The notes under the pieces: generated by a model
What the model was told of the DNA's origin: nothing
Databases searched by the model: none
Seen by the model: only the letters and a program-made list of their open reading frames with translations
Shown here: one piece after another, positions 34,557-45,140 of the stretch
Numbering within the stretch: the stretch's first letter is position 1
Layout: each line of letters begins with the position of its first letter
Assembly: GCA_023375785.1 (NCBI GenBank)
Contig: SZWC01003591.1
Location: 102,447 to 166,446 of the forward strand
Direction of reading: 5' to 3'
DNA length: 64,000 nt
From: Penium margaritaceum
Lineage: Eukaryota > Streptophyta > Zygnematophyceae > Desmidiales > Peniaceae
Position numbers and translations under genes: made by a program

Positions 34557-34942
34557 TGGTGAGGAGTGGCCATCTCAAACGTGCCACTATCCACACACCT
34601 CTGAAGCCAGGCCTAGGACTATATGTACCAGGCTCATTCCTCATTCTAATTACACAATCTAGCCTTAGATACTTCTCACATAGTTGTCTAACTAAGGAAT
34701 AGTATAAAGAAGATACAGGTTGGTCTAAGCCCCAAGAGTTAGTCTTTGACTAGCACCTTGCGTGAAAGTGACCAAGTGTTATGAGGACACAGTTGCTAGC
34801 AAGTGATTGCCCAGGAGTTGCTTAGTGTGGAACTATGATCCTGAGGCTGATATCTTCTCCTAGCTGAAAATCTAGGAGTGGACGGCAGGTACTATTGTGT
34901 CGGCCCTGTTTCCTTAGTCCATTTGCCTCAGGCCGGTTGACA
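34557..34942 (+). mobile_element. 3' LTR of the inner copia, right part
   Basis: Starts with the right copy of tggtgagg and continues the LTR alignment to the terminal ttgaca. It holds the TATA-like tataaag at 34,703-34,709. The left part (312 bp) plus this part without the duplicated 8 bp (378 bp) gives 690 bp, matching the 680- and 688-bp LTRs. Confidence 0.9.
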
Positions 34943-35234
34943 CTCCTGGTGTACAAAGCACATCAACATTCGGCACCACTACTCATGTAACCTTGTCGCT
35001 AAGGATGTTGTGGAACTGGAGCACGTCGCAACCAAGAAAATGCTTGCAAACTTCTTGAAAAAAACACTAGAAAGCGACTTTCATGTTGCATACGCTCAAG
35101 GAATTGACATGGTGGACTCAGGAGATGAGAAAGAAAAGACCAAGACAGCTGACTTGCACAAACATAACACAGAGCTATGTGTTCATGCAAAAGAAAACTA
35201 CCACAGCAGGTGGCATGAGGTACAAGGGAGAGAT
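34943..35234 (+). pseudogene. Outer copia RNase H C-terminus and purine tract
   Basis: Begins with the second ctcct duplication, then continues the RNase H domain exactly where the outer copy broke off at 25,267 and in the same phase. Motifs: TKHINIRHHYS, ELEHVATKKMLANFLKK and ESDFHV, matching 30,584-30,715 in the inner copy. The frame stays open through a Lys/Glu-rich tail (GDEKEKTKT), unlike the inner copy, which stops at GDEN. The purine tract aagggagaga (35,224-35,233) is the plus-strand primer site next to the LTR. Confidence 0.88.
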
Positions 35235-35922
35235 TGTTGTTCTTTTATGCCCCATGGCCACTGCTATGGCTTAACGCACAGGTTGGGCATGCCCTGCTCC
35301 CTTGGAGTAAGTACCCCAAACTTTGTTTGTGGTGCAAGTCCAAGCAAACCACCAGAAATGTAGTGCAATGGATAGCATGTTGGACTTACGGACAGCAGGT
35401 CCTGCAATCAAGCCTGAATGTGCATAGGAAGGTTTTTGACCTTCCTGCACGGGGAAAGTTTCCTAGACATTTCTCCATGCATGAGGAGGATGTGCCACTT
35501 GGCGGTCAGTGGATGCCCCATTTGGTGAGCTCGTGAGGTGGTGTGGAGTGGCCATCCCAAAAGTGCGACCACCCACACACCTCAGAAGCCAGGGCTAAGA
35601 CTATATGTACCAGGCTCATTCCTCATCCTAATTACACAATCTGGCCTTATATTCTCCTCACAGAGCTTTCCAACTAAGGAACAGTACAAAGGAGACACTG
35701 GTTGGTCTAAGCCCTAGGAGTTAGTTTCTGAAGAGTACCTTGCACAAAGTGACCAAGTGTTGAGTGGACACAGTTGCTAGCAAGTGATTGCCTAGGAGTT
35801 GCTCAGTGTGGAACCGTGATCCTGAGGGTGATATCTTCTCCTACCTAAAATGCTAGGAGCAGATGGCAGGTGCTATTGTATCGACCCTGTTTCCTAATCC
35901 GTTCGCCATAGGACGGTTGACA
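35235..35922 (+). mobile_element. 3' LTR of the outer copia element
   Basis: 688 bp from TG to CA, preceded by an intact purine tract. It is homologous to both LTRs of the inner copy and includes the tRNA-like segment (about 35,360-35,415, here with ttacgga and gcaggtcctgc). Its end ggttgaca meets the 191-bp satellite, whose own sequence at the joint is gttgaccacacat, so the joint has 5-6 bp of shared sequence. Confidence 0.9.
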
Positions 35923-37268
35923 CACCACACATGATCAAATTCTTTGGTCATGGTCAATGACATATGCCTCCTTTGGTTGTTCATTGTGCATGGTAGCCAT
36001 CCCGTGCCACTAGTTATTGAAGTTCTTTGTACTTGCTAGTTGATTACTAGCATTGCCAAACCATAGCTCCCCCTCTGACTGTTTGTGACTCGTATGACGA
36101 ATTGTCAACGTTAATCATACATAGTGAAATTCTTTTGTCATGGTCATTGACATATGCCTACTTAGGTTGATCATTGTGCATGGTAGCCAAACCGTGCCAC
36201 TTCTTATCGAAGGTCTTTGTACTTGCTATTCGATAACTAGTGTTCCCAAACCATCGTTACCCCCTCTGACCACTTGTGGTTGGTATTATGAGTTGTCAAC
36301 ATTGACTACACATATTGAAAATCTTACGTTATGGTCAGTGTCATATGCCTACTTTGGTTGGTCATTGTGCATGGTAGCCACACTGTGCCAGTACTTCTTG
36401 ATGGTCAGTGTACTTGCTTGTCCATAACTAGTATTCCCAACCCATTTTTCCCCTCTTGAACCAGTTGTGAGTTGTATTATGAGTTGTCAACATTGATGAC
36501 ACATAGTGAAATTCTTTGGTCATGGTCAGTGACATGCCTCCTTTGGTTAGTCACTTTGTATGTTACCCACACAGTGCCAATACTTCTTGAAGGTATTTGT
36601 ACTTGCTAGTTGATGATTTATCTTCCAAGACCATTGTATCCCCCTCTAACCATTTGTGACTCATGTTATGAGTTGTCAACGTTGACCACAAATAGTGAAA
36701 TTCTTAGGTCATGGTCAGTGACATGCCTTCTTTGGTTGGTCATTGTGCATGGTAGACATACCGTGCCACTACGTATTCAAGGTCTTTGTACTTGCTAGTC
36801 AATAACTAGTATTCCCAAACCATTTTTTCCCTACCTGAACATTTGTGACTCGTATTATGAGCTGCCGACATTAACCACACTCGTGTAGAGAAATCATTTC
36901 GTCGTGGTCAGTGAAATATGCCTACATAGGTTGGTCATTGTGCATTGTAGCCACACCGTGCCAACACTTATTCAAGGTCTTTGTACATAATAGTCAATAA
37001 CTAGTATTCCCAAACCATGTTTTCCCACTCTGACCATTCGTGACTCGCATCATGAGTTGTCAACGCTCACCACATATAGTGAAATTCTTTGGCCATGGTC
37101 AGTGACACATGCCCACTTTGGTTGGTCATTGTGCATAGTATCCACACCGTGCCACTACTTATTGAAGGTCTTTGTACTTTCTAATTGGTAACTAATTTTC
37201 CCATACAATTGTTTCCCCTTCATACCATTTGTGACTCGTTTTATGAGTTGTCAACGTTGACCACACAT
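35923..37268 (-). repeat. 191-bp satellite, reverse block 1
   Basis: About seven units in reverse orientation. The gtgaaattcttt landmark is at about 36,122, 36,314, 36,503, 36,691, 36,886 and 37,078, with intervals of 188-195 bp. The unit runs ggtcatggtcagtgacatat, gttggtcattgtgcatggta, accgtgccacta, caaaccattgtttcccc, ccatttgtgactcg, gagttgtcaacgttgacc. It ends in mid-unit at cacacat against the gypsy element. Short frames inside are artefacts. Confidence 0.95.
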
Positions 37269-39178
37269 GTTCATAGGATTTTCTCCGCAGGTGGAAGATT
37301 CTCCGCAGGACTGGTGGTGCTTCCGCGGAAGGGGTGGGACAGGCCGTGGAGGATGCATGCGGACCCGTGGACAAGAGAAAATAGACAGAGGACACTAGCT
37401 CTTAGACTGATGTGGTCAAGCGGAGAGAAGATGAAGCAGAAAGGAGGGAATGTGTAGGGCAGAAGGCGGCAAAACAGGGCTGACTTCCTGCTCAGATCCA
37501 CATCACAAAGTCACAATGAGAGGTCTTCATCGCCGCGGAACAAAATGGCCTTAACATTGGAAACAAGAGGACAGTGCGGAACACCGGGACTTGGCACGAG
37601 CCAGCACATAAGGTCACGCTGCGAGCACGCATCTGCATCATGAATCCACAAGGACAGAAGGAAGCGTGGGTTGACCAGTGCGCGGGAGAAGGCCAGGCAT
37701 CGCCAAGCTGCAATGGCAGAACATGGCAAGGCACGGAAGGGATGAAGAAGAGAAGAATATGATCTGGGGAAGGGAATCCATAGATAGGGAGAAGAGGGTT
37801 TTGGGGATGAGGAACATAGTAACCCTCTTTGTATCATGTATGTGTGAGGGACAAGACCCGCGGTGCGACAAGCCCGTGTGGAGTCCCTGTAGTATTTGAG
37901 TGTACCATAGACAATAGTTCAGCAGTTCATGTACCTCTTGGTATGAATACTTGCAATCAAGTTTGCAAATATCGAACTCTCACTTGCATTGCCATTCCTC
38001 CCTTTGCCATTCTTGCTCCACTAGTGATTTGAGTGATTCCCGGGACTTTACCTGTGTCTGTGTGTAGGCTTGTGCTGGCCGAGGAGGAACTTGAGGGTTT
38101 TGCGGACTGGTTCTAGAGCCAAGAAGGGCTTATTGGAGCTCCATCCTTTGGAAGTCAAGTGGCTGACACAAGGGTAAGGTGGAAGAGACGTGGATGTACT
38201 AAGTGACTGGGTGTGAGTGTCCATTGTTGCTAACGCCCTCTTTGTCATTCATACGCGTGCTTCCGCTTAGGTATTGGCTGTATGCATAGGTTCCGCATGA
38301 GATGAGAACAATAGGGTCAGAATGACACATCTCATCTGCAGGCAGGCTGCGCAAAGTGGAAGAAGGGAGGATACACTAGGAGACTAAGCGCACTTGCTAC
38401 ATCCCAAAGTCCCTACATATGTGCTCTTCATCTGGTGGTGCATGAGTGAATAGGATCCGCGAGAGTAGCAAATGGTACTCGGGAGGACAAATCCGTGGAA
38501 AGCCCAAGTACAGGAGTTTCATGTACCACACGGATAACAAAGTACAAGAGACATATAATTTGTAGACACGAACGAGGTTTTCATTAGACAGAAGCCAGGT
38601 ATCCCATTCCAAGGGGAGCCGCATAGGGTCTGTACAGGAACACAACTGGATCTGTGACTATATACATATTAGCAGACGGAGGTGTTCCGTTGAAGAGAAG
38701 AGTGAGCACAAAGCAGAAGTAAAACAAGGGTGGTGGAACATTTCAGGGTTATAGTGTTAATGGTACGGTGAGCATGGAGAGTTCCATGCTCTTTGTCTAG
38801 CGGAACTGCATTAGCGACCTTCAAGATTTAGTCATGTATGTCGATGTCTAGTTACATCCATCACAACATGAGGCAAATTACCCAATCGTTACAACAGCCC
38901 ACCATGTGATGTAGGTTGCTGTGGAGAGCAGACAACAATCGAGGTCCTATACACCCAGCTCCTAAGAAAAGAGAGGGGCCGCAGGTACAGTTGGAGTTCA
39001 GAGAGAGTGTGTAGCCGCATGATCGTACCGTGAGTTGGCTAGAGCAGCAATTCTGGTGCACTCACGTCATTGTCGTGCACGACATGGAAGACTTCATCTA
39101 GTTAGGGAGCACGGAAAGTGGGCGTAGTGGTGCTCCCACATGTCTTGCTCTGGACGTCAGCCAACAACATTGAGTTGA
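37269..39178 (+). mobile_element. Probable 5' LTR and leader of a Ty3/gypsy element
   Basis: About 1.9 kb of non-repetitive sequence between satellite and gag, beginning TG at the satellite joint (tgttcatagg). No long frame in the gag-pol orientation is convincing. No second LTR exists in the window to define the limits, because the 3' end of the element is missing, and I could not identify a primer-binding site. There is an 8-bp inverted pair atgagatg/catctcat near 38,296-38,338. The LTR assignment rests on position only. Confidence 0.45.
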
Positions 39179-41776
39179 ATGAACCAGGAACGCTTCTTGG
39201 AGGTGGGCGACATGATCGAATTTTCCAAAGATCCACCCCAACCAACAGCAGGACATGTGTACCAGCCCGTTGCCTTGCGGGGACGTACTCTTGAACAGGC
39301 CACGCAAGAGCCCCAGGAGGATCCAGGGGCTCCTTTTGGTTCCCCAGAACAACATGAACAAGGAGTGACACTACTTGGTGGAGATCCGCCCCTGCTGACT
39401 TTCCACGTGTCCCACTCGCTGCACCCGGTGGCAGGGGACCAGTGGGGCAACCTATTGGCCCCACGACAGCAGAGGTCATTCACGATGTAGGGTGATGTGG
39501 TCTCCCTCGGCATGCCTTGACATCCCCAGGTACCAGTGTACTCAACACATCATGCACCACAGGAATAGGATGGGATGTCAGCTCCCACGGGCTCTTCAAG
39601 CAACCCGCTCCAGTCCTGGGCCTCACTGGTGTGACATACATGGTGCAGCCTCAATCAGAAGAGTGCGAGTGATCCATCCCTACCGCTTCCTTGCCCCTGG
39701 CATACCAACTACCTATGCAGGCGACGGGACCTGGGCAATACAGCGACCATCACGCTCAGCTGAATAATGTTGCAGAGGTGCAGGTGCCGGCGGACGTGGC
39801 ACTACTCCAACCTTCTGCACCTCCCCTAACACCTACGGTCGCCATGCCGCAGTCATCACCAGACCTCACCACCACTCCGACTCAGGACCCACACGCCTCG
39901 GGCGGTGTACCTCCCCCGAGTTTGGACTTCTCTTTCCAACACTATCTCATCCCAGTGCACGGATCCTACCAGCACGGAGCCGGCCCCCCAGGCTCTATCT
40001 CCCAACGGCATCTGTGTCACCATCTCTGGGCCACCGCACATAGATGGCCTTCGCACAGGCTGGGGTGGTGAGCAGGTTTCCACCACAGGGAGGAACATTT
40101 CCCACGAGCTCCCACGTAGGGCAACAACCAAATTTCCTCTACCAGTAGCAGCCGAGTATGACCATAGAAACGGCCGGCCAACAAGTCCATCAGACCCATC
40201 AGGTCCATCAGCCTCTACATCAATGCGGAATGCAGTAGTAGCATCTACCCTCAGCCCACCCCGCCTCCACCCATCTGACAATGACTCTAGCTTCTACAAT
40301 GCATCCAGCTGGGATACTTCTCCTACAGCAACTGCAGGCCCCGCTCCTGGGACCGCTCCACCACTCCATCCGCGGATAGTAAATTTGGCCAACCAGGCAA
40401 CTCAATTCCCTTCAAATCCGAGCGGACCCGCGTCCACCGTCCCACTCTCGATGGGTCAGGACTGGACCCTTCTTTATCCACCTTACCAGACAGCCCCACC
40501 CAAACCCACGTCTTCCAGCACGTGGCTGGTTAGTACTACCCATCATCCAAACATCAGACTCTGATAACTCCGAAAACCCACTTGAGCAGGCATCCCCTAC
40601 ATCCTGGGCAATGGTTGTAGTTCGCACCAGGTTGAATACCCATGGGGACACCTCTCTAGGATCCTCCACAGGGATCAATCAAGGCAGTTCCACCCATGAT
40701 GCAAGCCCAACAGAGCCACACACCTCCCTCTAACTCAGCTCAAAAATCTCATTCTAGTGAATAGTGGAGCGCAGAAACACAACAGGGTTCCGTGCTAGGA
40801 ATACAGAGCCCATCCCACCACACAGCACAGACCTCCAAAGGAACAGTTCCAACAAGATATTGTCCGGGCTGTGCCTACCAGGCACAGCCCGGACAATCAG
40901 CCAGTTGTACAGACTCAGTCTGCTAGCCACGGCAGCCTCTGCCACATATGCGGCTCCGACGATCATCTCCATTGTCAATACCCCTCTTGGTTCCCGTGCC
41001 CCTATCCAGACCCAGATCATTGCGGGAGCAACTAATCGCAGCATAGAGTCCCTCCCTCAGTTCATTCAAATGGATTCAGCTCACCTGCCATGGATGGATA
41101 CCTTCATAGGCGAACCAGGAGAGGATCCATGGCAGTGGCTCCACTAGATTGTACTACAAGCAGCAATCGGATGCATTCTAGTTGATCTTATACAAGAGAC
41201 AGCGGAACTCCATCTGTACGGTGCCGTAGCGGATTGGTACAATGTGTGGAAGCCTTTTTCCACCTATGAGGAATTTTGCAATGCCCTCATCGCACAGTTC
41301 AGACCGCTCACCAAGGAAGACGTGCTCTCCAAGATTGAAAAGGATGTGATGAATTTAGGAGATGAAATTCAGCACTATGTGCATAAGTTCTTGCTTCAGT
41401 CCACAGTCACCAAGAGTCCAGAGGGAGAGGGCTTGCCACTATGGGTCTTGCTGCAGAACATGATCCACACACTCCCTGATGAGATCAGCACACATATGAA
41501 TCCACAGAATTAACGCAGCCTGCAAGAGGCTACAGCTGATGTCACGGACAGACATGATCAGCTCTTCACCGCAAAGCAACAGACGGTGCCAGTAGCAGTA
41601 GTGGCGACCAGAGGAGGAGGGTCGTGTAGCAACCCTACACCAAAAAAATCATATTACACGTGCAAGAGTTTTGAACATATCCAGGTACATTACTCACGGC
41701 GCCAAAGGGAGCAGGCTCCTCCTCTCCAACACCGGGGGGCGGAACAGTGGCGTCAGTATGATGCACAAAGGAACTA
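39179..41776 (+). pseudogene. Ty3/gypsy gag remnant
   Basis: Gag is the structural protein that assembles particles around the element RNA. The first part (39,179-40,740) is Pro/Ser/Thr-rich with frame changes (plus frames at 39,179, 39,691 and 39,905). From 40,764 one frame is used. The capsid-like core (about 41,060-41,513) shows PWMDTFIGEPGEDPWQWL, YGAVADWYNVWKPFSTYEEF, LIAQFRPLTKED and VHKFLLQS, typical of retrotransposon Gag. Stops lie at 41,145 (TAG) and 41,511 (TAA). The zinc-knuckle place (YYTCKSFEHIQVHY, about 41,653) retains only one Cys and the His. A perfect 18-bp hairpin (40,859-40,897) lies inside the frame. Confidence 0.72.
40859..40897. repeat. Perfect 18-bp inverted repeat in gypsy gag
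   Basis: The arm attgtccgggctgtgcct, a 3-nt spacer acc and the exact reverse complement form a 39-nt hairpin with no mismatch, in an element that is otherwise full of mutations. The gag frame remains open through it. Confidence 0.95.
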
Positions 41777-43140
41777 GCAATGGACCAATCACCCGCAACC
41801 ACATCAGTTGCCACAGGGACTGCCAATTCCACAGGTGGCTACCACGGCAGCGGTGTAGTATCCACAAGGACCCCTTCTGCCAACCCCCACACCCAACTCA
41901 GCTACGCCAGTGGTCGATGTAGCAGGCGAACAATTTGGTATGGTAATGGAGGATGACGAGACGACAGATCAAGCACCAATGGAGTAGGAACAACAGCAAA
42001 TCGACACCGCACGAGTAACTCAAATGGTGGGATGGACATTGCGTGAGGGAATGGACGTCCAACAGGGCCTCCGCCAAAATGAGGAGCAGTAGGATGCCAT
42101 ACTCCAGGAGGCAATTGTCGCACGCTCTGTGCGTCTATGCGCTGACCACAAAGCAGCAGTAACATGTCCCGTGCAGGAAAAAACTAAGCAACTGGCTACG
42201 CCTGAAACTTTGGCAGCTTGACCAGCACAAAGAGCTCAGGCAACAGCACCTACGTCACCCGTACCACTCCCTCTAGTCTCCAATGTTCCAAGCGATCTAA
42301 TAGAGGCCCTCCTCCAGCGCCCGGTGGCCGTTGTCTCCTTTCTTGAATGCCTGCAAATTCATCCAGAGATTGCAGTAGAAATCGACGCCTACATTCATCC
42401 AGAGATTACAGAAACATCTGCAATGTCGATTACCGCCTTGCTATTGTGGGGATCCAGCTATGTTGTAAACTGTCACCCACAAGCACGCGGAACACCAGAA
42501 GAATTGAGATGGAATCCACAGCTTGCATTTTCCTCAATGAGATGGCTTGGGGATGGGCCCCTCAAGGATTGGAACCACTGTGGCGGGATGACATCTACTA
42601 TATGGTGGTCTACTGCAGTGTCTGGATCCTGGAAAAGAAATTCCTTGCCATCATTGACATGGGTGTAATGCACGCCGCCATCGCTCTACGTGTCCTCACT
42701 ACGGTGAGCTGGGCAGACCGTGTAATTCCCACCTGCAGCACCTTTAGCAACGTGTCGAGTGGCTTTGATGCGGGGAAGGGAGAGATTTGTGATCTTCCAG
42801 TGTAGATAGGGATGTTACATGAACCTCTGATATGATAGGTTACCCGTACACGGACGTATGACATGCTCATCGACACCGACTACCTTATACCTTGCCATGC
42901 CAGCCTTATCTTCAGCCTCGGCATCATACAGCTGGTGTCCACAGAAGGTAACAAGGAGTGTGCCCTCATCACGGTCGCCTCAAAAAATGCACTTCCTGTC
43001 ATGAATGTGGCAACCATCACCCCCAGTAGGCGCAGCAGGGGGATGTCCAGCCACATCATTCTATTTTTTCACCGTTGTCGTGCCAAGAACCTGAATCCTT
43101 TGCGGGTCGGGTAAGTTGCCTTGCATCCCCGTGTAGCGTA
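41777..43140 (+). pseudogene. Ty3/gypsy linker and protease remnant
   Basis: The linker (to about 42,320) is Gln/Ala-rich with three or more stops. In the next segment a different frame is used from about 42,440 to 43,110. KKFLAIIDMGVMHAAIAL (about 42,635-42,690) fits the aspartic protease active site (Asp-x-Gly), and YDMLIDTDYLIPCHASL (about 42,855-42,905) fits the later LIG-x-D segment of the same family. The protease would cleave the Gag-Pol polyprotein. Entry into and exit from this frame show at least two frameshifts relative to gag and reverse transcriptase. Confidence 0.55.
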
Positions 43141-43184
43141 CAAGGGAGCTTGCGCAAGCAGGGGATGGTGTCTCCGATGAGGCA

Positions 43185-44354
43185 TTGGAGGCATTCACGG
43201 AGTGGAACAAGTACGTGGTGGAAGCAGAAACTGACCTAGACAGCGTAGAGGTGGGCACCCGTGCAACCCTCCTCGGCTACTGGCAACAGCGGGAATCAAT
43301 CATGGACAGCAGCTACGAAGAAGTCGAGGAACTGTTCTTTACAAAACCTTCCGTGGAACTAGCTCGACCGCCTCCCTTCAACCACTTGCTCCATGACCGG
43401 CGCACGCTGGAGCAACGTCAACAGGTGCGACAAGTGCTCCATCAGCACTCGGAATTTTTTACAGGCGTAACATCAGAGATCTGTGTGGTAGACGTGTATT
43501 ATGTCATCAACACCGGTGACACCCAGCCCCTGAGGCAGAAATTTTGTTGTATCCTCCCTCATCAGCAGTGGATTTTCCTAGATGTTCTCGTGGAACTGAA
43601 GGAACAGGGAGTCATCATCCCCATCAATAGTTGTTGGAGAGCCAATCCAGTCATTGTGGAGAAGCCGGATGGAACCAAGCGGATCTGTGTGGACTTCTGC
43701 AATCTCAACTGTGTCACTAAGGAAGACGCCCATCCCATGCCGCTCATTGTGGACATTCAGGAGAAACACAAGGGTCACAGTTAGTTTGCAAAGCTGGATG
43801 TCAAGTCCGCGTTCCATGCAATCCCGATACACCCTGACTCCATTCCAAAGACTGCATTCGCTTCTCCTGAAGATCTCTATGTCTTTATAGGTATGCCTTT
43901 TGGCCTTTGAAATGCTTCTGCAATGTTTCAGTGTGTTATGGACGCCACCCTCTGCCTCCACCTCCCCAATGTCAGCTGCTACATTGATGACGTCCTGGTA
44001 GCTGCACACGCTTTTGAGGGGCTTCTCTCCTCCCTTGATGAGGCGTTCCTAGCCCTCTACCTTACCAATCTGAAGCTCAAGATGGAAAAGTGCATCATCG
44101 GCATGGAGTAGATGGAATTCCTTGAGTTTGTCATGAGTACGAAAGGCATCACAACGGATCCAGACAAATTCACTGTGGTTAAGGAATGGAGACAACTCAC
44201 CTCCTTGGGACAGGTCAAGATCTTCTTGGACTTTGTCTCCTTCTACCGGCGTTATGTCCACGGCCATGCCAAAATCATTTGTCCAACCCAGCAGCTGACA
44301 CATCGGGTTGCGGAATTTTCTTGGACAACCGCGTGTCAAGTACCCTGGGAGTAG
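43185..44354 (+). pseudogene. Ty3/gypsy reverse transcriptase remnant
   Basis: The polymerase copies element RNA to DNA. In one frame: a linker with HLLHDRRTLEQRQQVRQVL, INTGDTQPLRQK, WRANPVIVEKPDGTKRICVD, NLNCVTKEDAHPMPL, then TAG (43,783), AKLDVKSAFHAIPIHPDSIP, KTAF, MPFGL followed by TGA where Trp is usual, MFQCVMD and the catalytic CYIDDVLV (about 43,979-44,002), which is intact. TAG interrupts at 44,109. EFLEFVMSTKGI, FLDFVSFYRRYV and LTHRVAEFSWT follow. The catalytic Asp pair is kept but four stops break the frame. Confidence 0.9.
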
Positions 44355-44765
44355 ATCAAGCTCTGCCTGATCACAACGCCAATGTTGGAATTCCCCGAGT
44401 TTAACCTTCCCTTCATCATCACCACAGACTGGTCCCGCGAAGGGCTGGGGGCCATCCTATCTCAAGAAGCTTGGAAAACAATTGAGGGGGTCATCGCGTA
44501 CACTAGCAGAGCCCTTAATGACACAGAAATCAAATGTCCACCGGTCAAGGGAGAATGTCTTGCTGTCCTATGGGTACTGGGGCACTTCTGTGACTACATC
44601 AAGAATGGCAAGCCTTTCACCGTCTACACGGATCATCAAGCGCTGAAGTGGCTTCTCGCAATGCAGAACCACGAGGGGATTCTGGCCAAGTGGGCCCTTC
44701 TCCTTTGAGACTACAATCTCCGCACTCAATATCACCTCGCACAAGCTAACCACTACTTAGATGCA
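44355..44765 (+). pseudogene. Ty3/gypsy RNase H remnant
   Basis: Same frame as the reverse transcriptase. Motifs: LPFIITTDWSREGLGAILSQ with the first catalytic Asp, IAYTSRALNDTEIK, VKGECLAVLWVLGHF with the catalytic Glu, and FTVYTDHQALKWLL with the next Asp. A TGA lies at 44,706, then DYNLRTQYHLAQANHYLDAL, the usual end of the domain. All three catalytic acids are visible; inactivation is by stops. Confidence 0.88.
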
Positions 44766-45119
44766 TTGATTCGGCTTCTGTGCGAAGGGTGGCCTGTAGT
44801 TATGACCAATCATGATGCTGAGGTTCATGGGGTTCCTCCAACTCCTACAGCCGCTCCAGAGGGGATGGAGTGTGCCTGGAAAGGGGTTGCCTGTGACTTC
44901 ATGCCTGACAAAGAGCCGCTTACCACATGCCTTCTCCATGTCGCATTGGATGAGCATGCTTCTGCTACTCCACTCATTCTGGACGGTGACACCCACAGAG
45001 TTTCCACGATGAAGCCAACCTCCACAACAACGGAATCCACCGGCACCTGCCACATGTGCCATAATTCTTACTATGGCTTAAAATCCTTGATGGCACTATA
45101 TGTATGGAAGCGTCTATAG
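44766..45119 (+). pseudogene. Ty3/gypsy C-terminal tail; integrase absent
   Basis: The polyprotein frame continues for about 117 codons after RNase H, with Thr/Pro-rich sequence and one CHMCH pair (about 45,048). None of the expected integrase features is present: no HHCC zinc domain, no DD35E core, no 3' LTR. The satellite begins about 25 bp later. The element was therefore cut here by deletion or recombination. Confidence 0.65.
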
Positions 45120-45140
45120 TCTGATCTTGAGACAGCCGCT

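Noticed and set aside
35360-35430. Functional tRNA-Arg gene
   Set aside because: Only the D-arm and part of the anticodon arm are recognisable; there is no acceptor stem or good B-box, and the segment is part of a repeated LTR.
25268-35922. Tandem copia array sharing LTRs (LTR-int-LTR-int-LTR-int-LTR)
   Set aside because: This was my first reading, but the matching ctcct at 25,263 and 34,943 and the restored RNase H phase show one element inserted in another.
37192-38248. Several 60-108-codon frames on both strands in the gypsy 5' region
   Set aside because: No motif, overlapping on both strands, and located where an LTR and leader are expected.
26025-40210. Shared word catcaggtccatcag in the copia leader and in gypsy gag
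   Set aside because: It belongs to simple ccatcag repeats in both places and can arise independently.
39856-40281. 141-codon minus frame and other minus-strand frames opposite gypsy gag and pol
   Set aside because: They are antisense shadows of the Pro/Ser-rich plus-strand gag or the pol frame and have no motif of their own.
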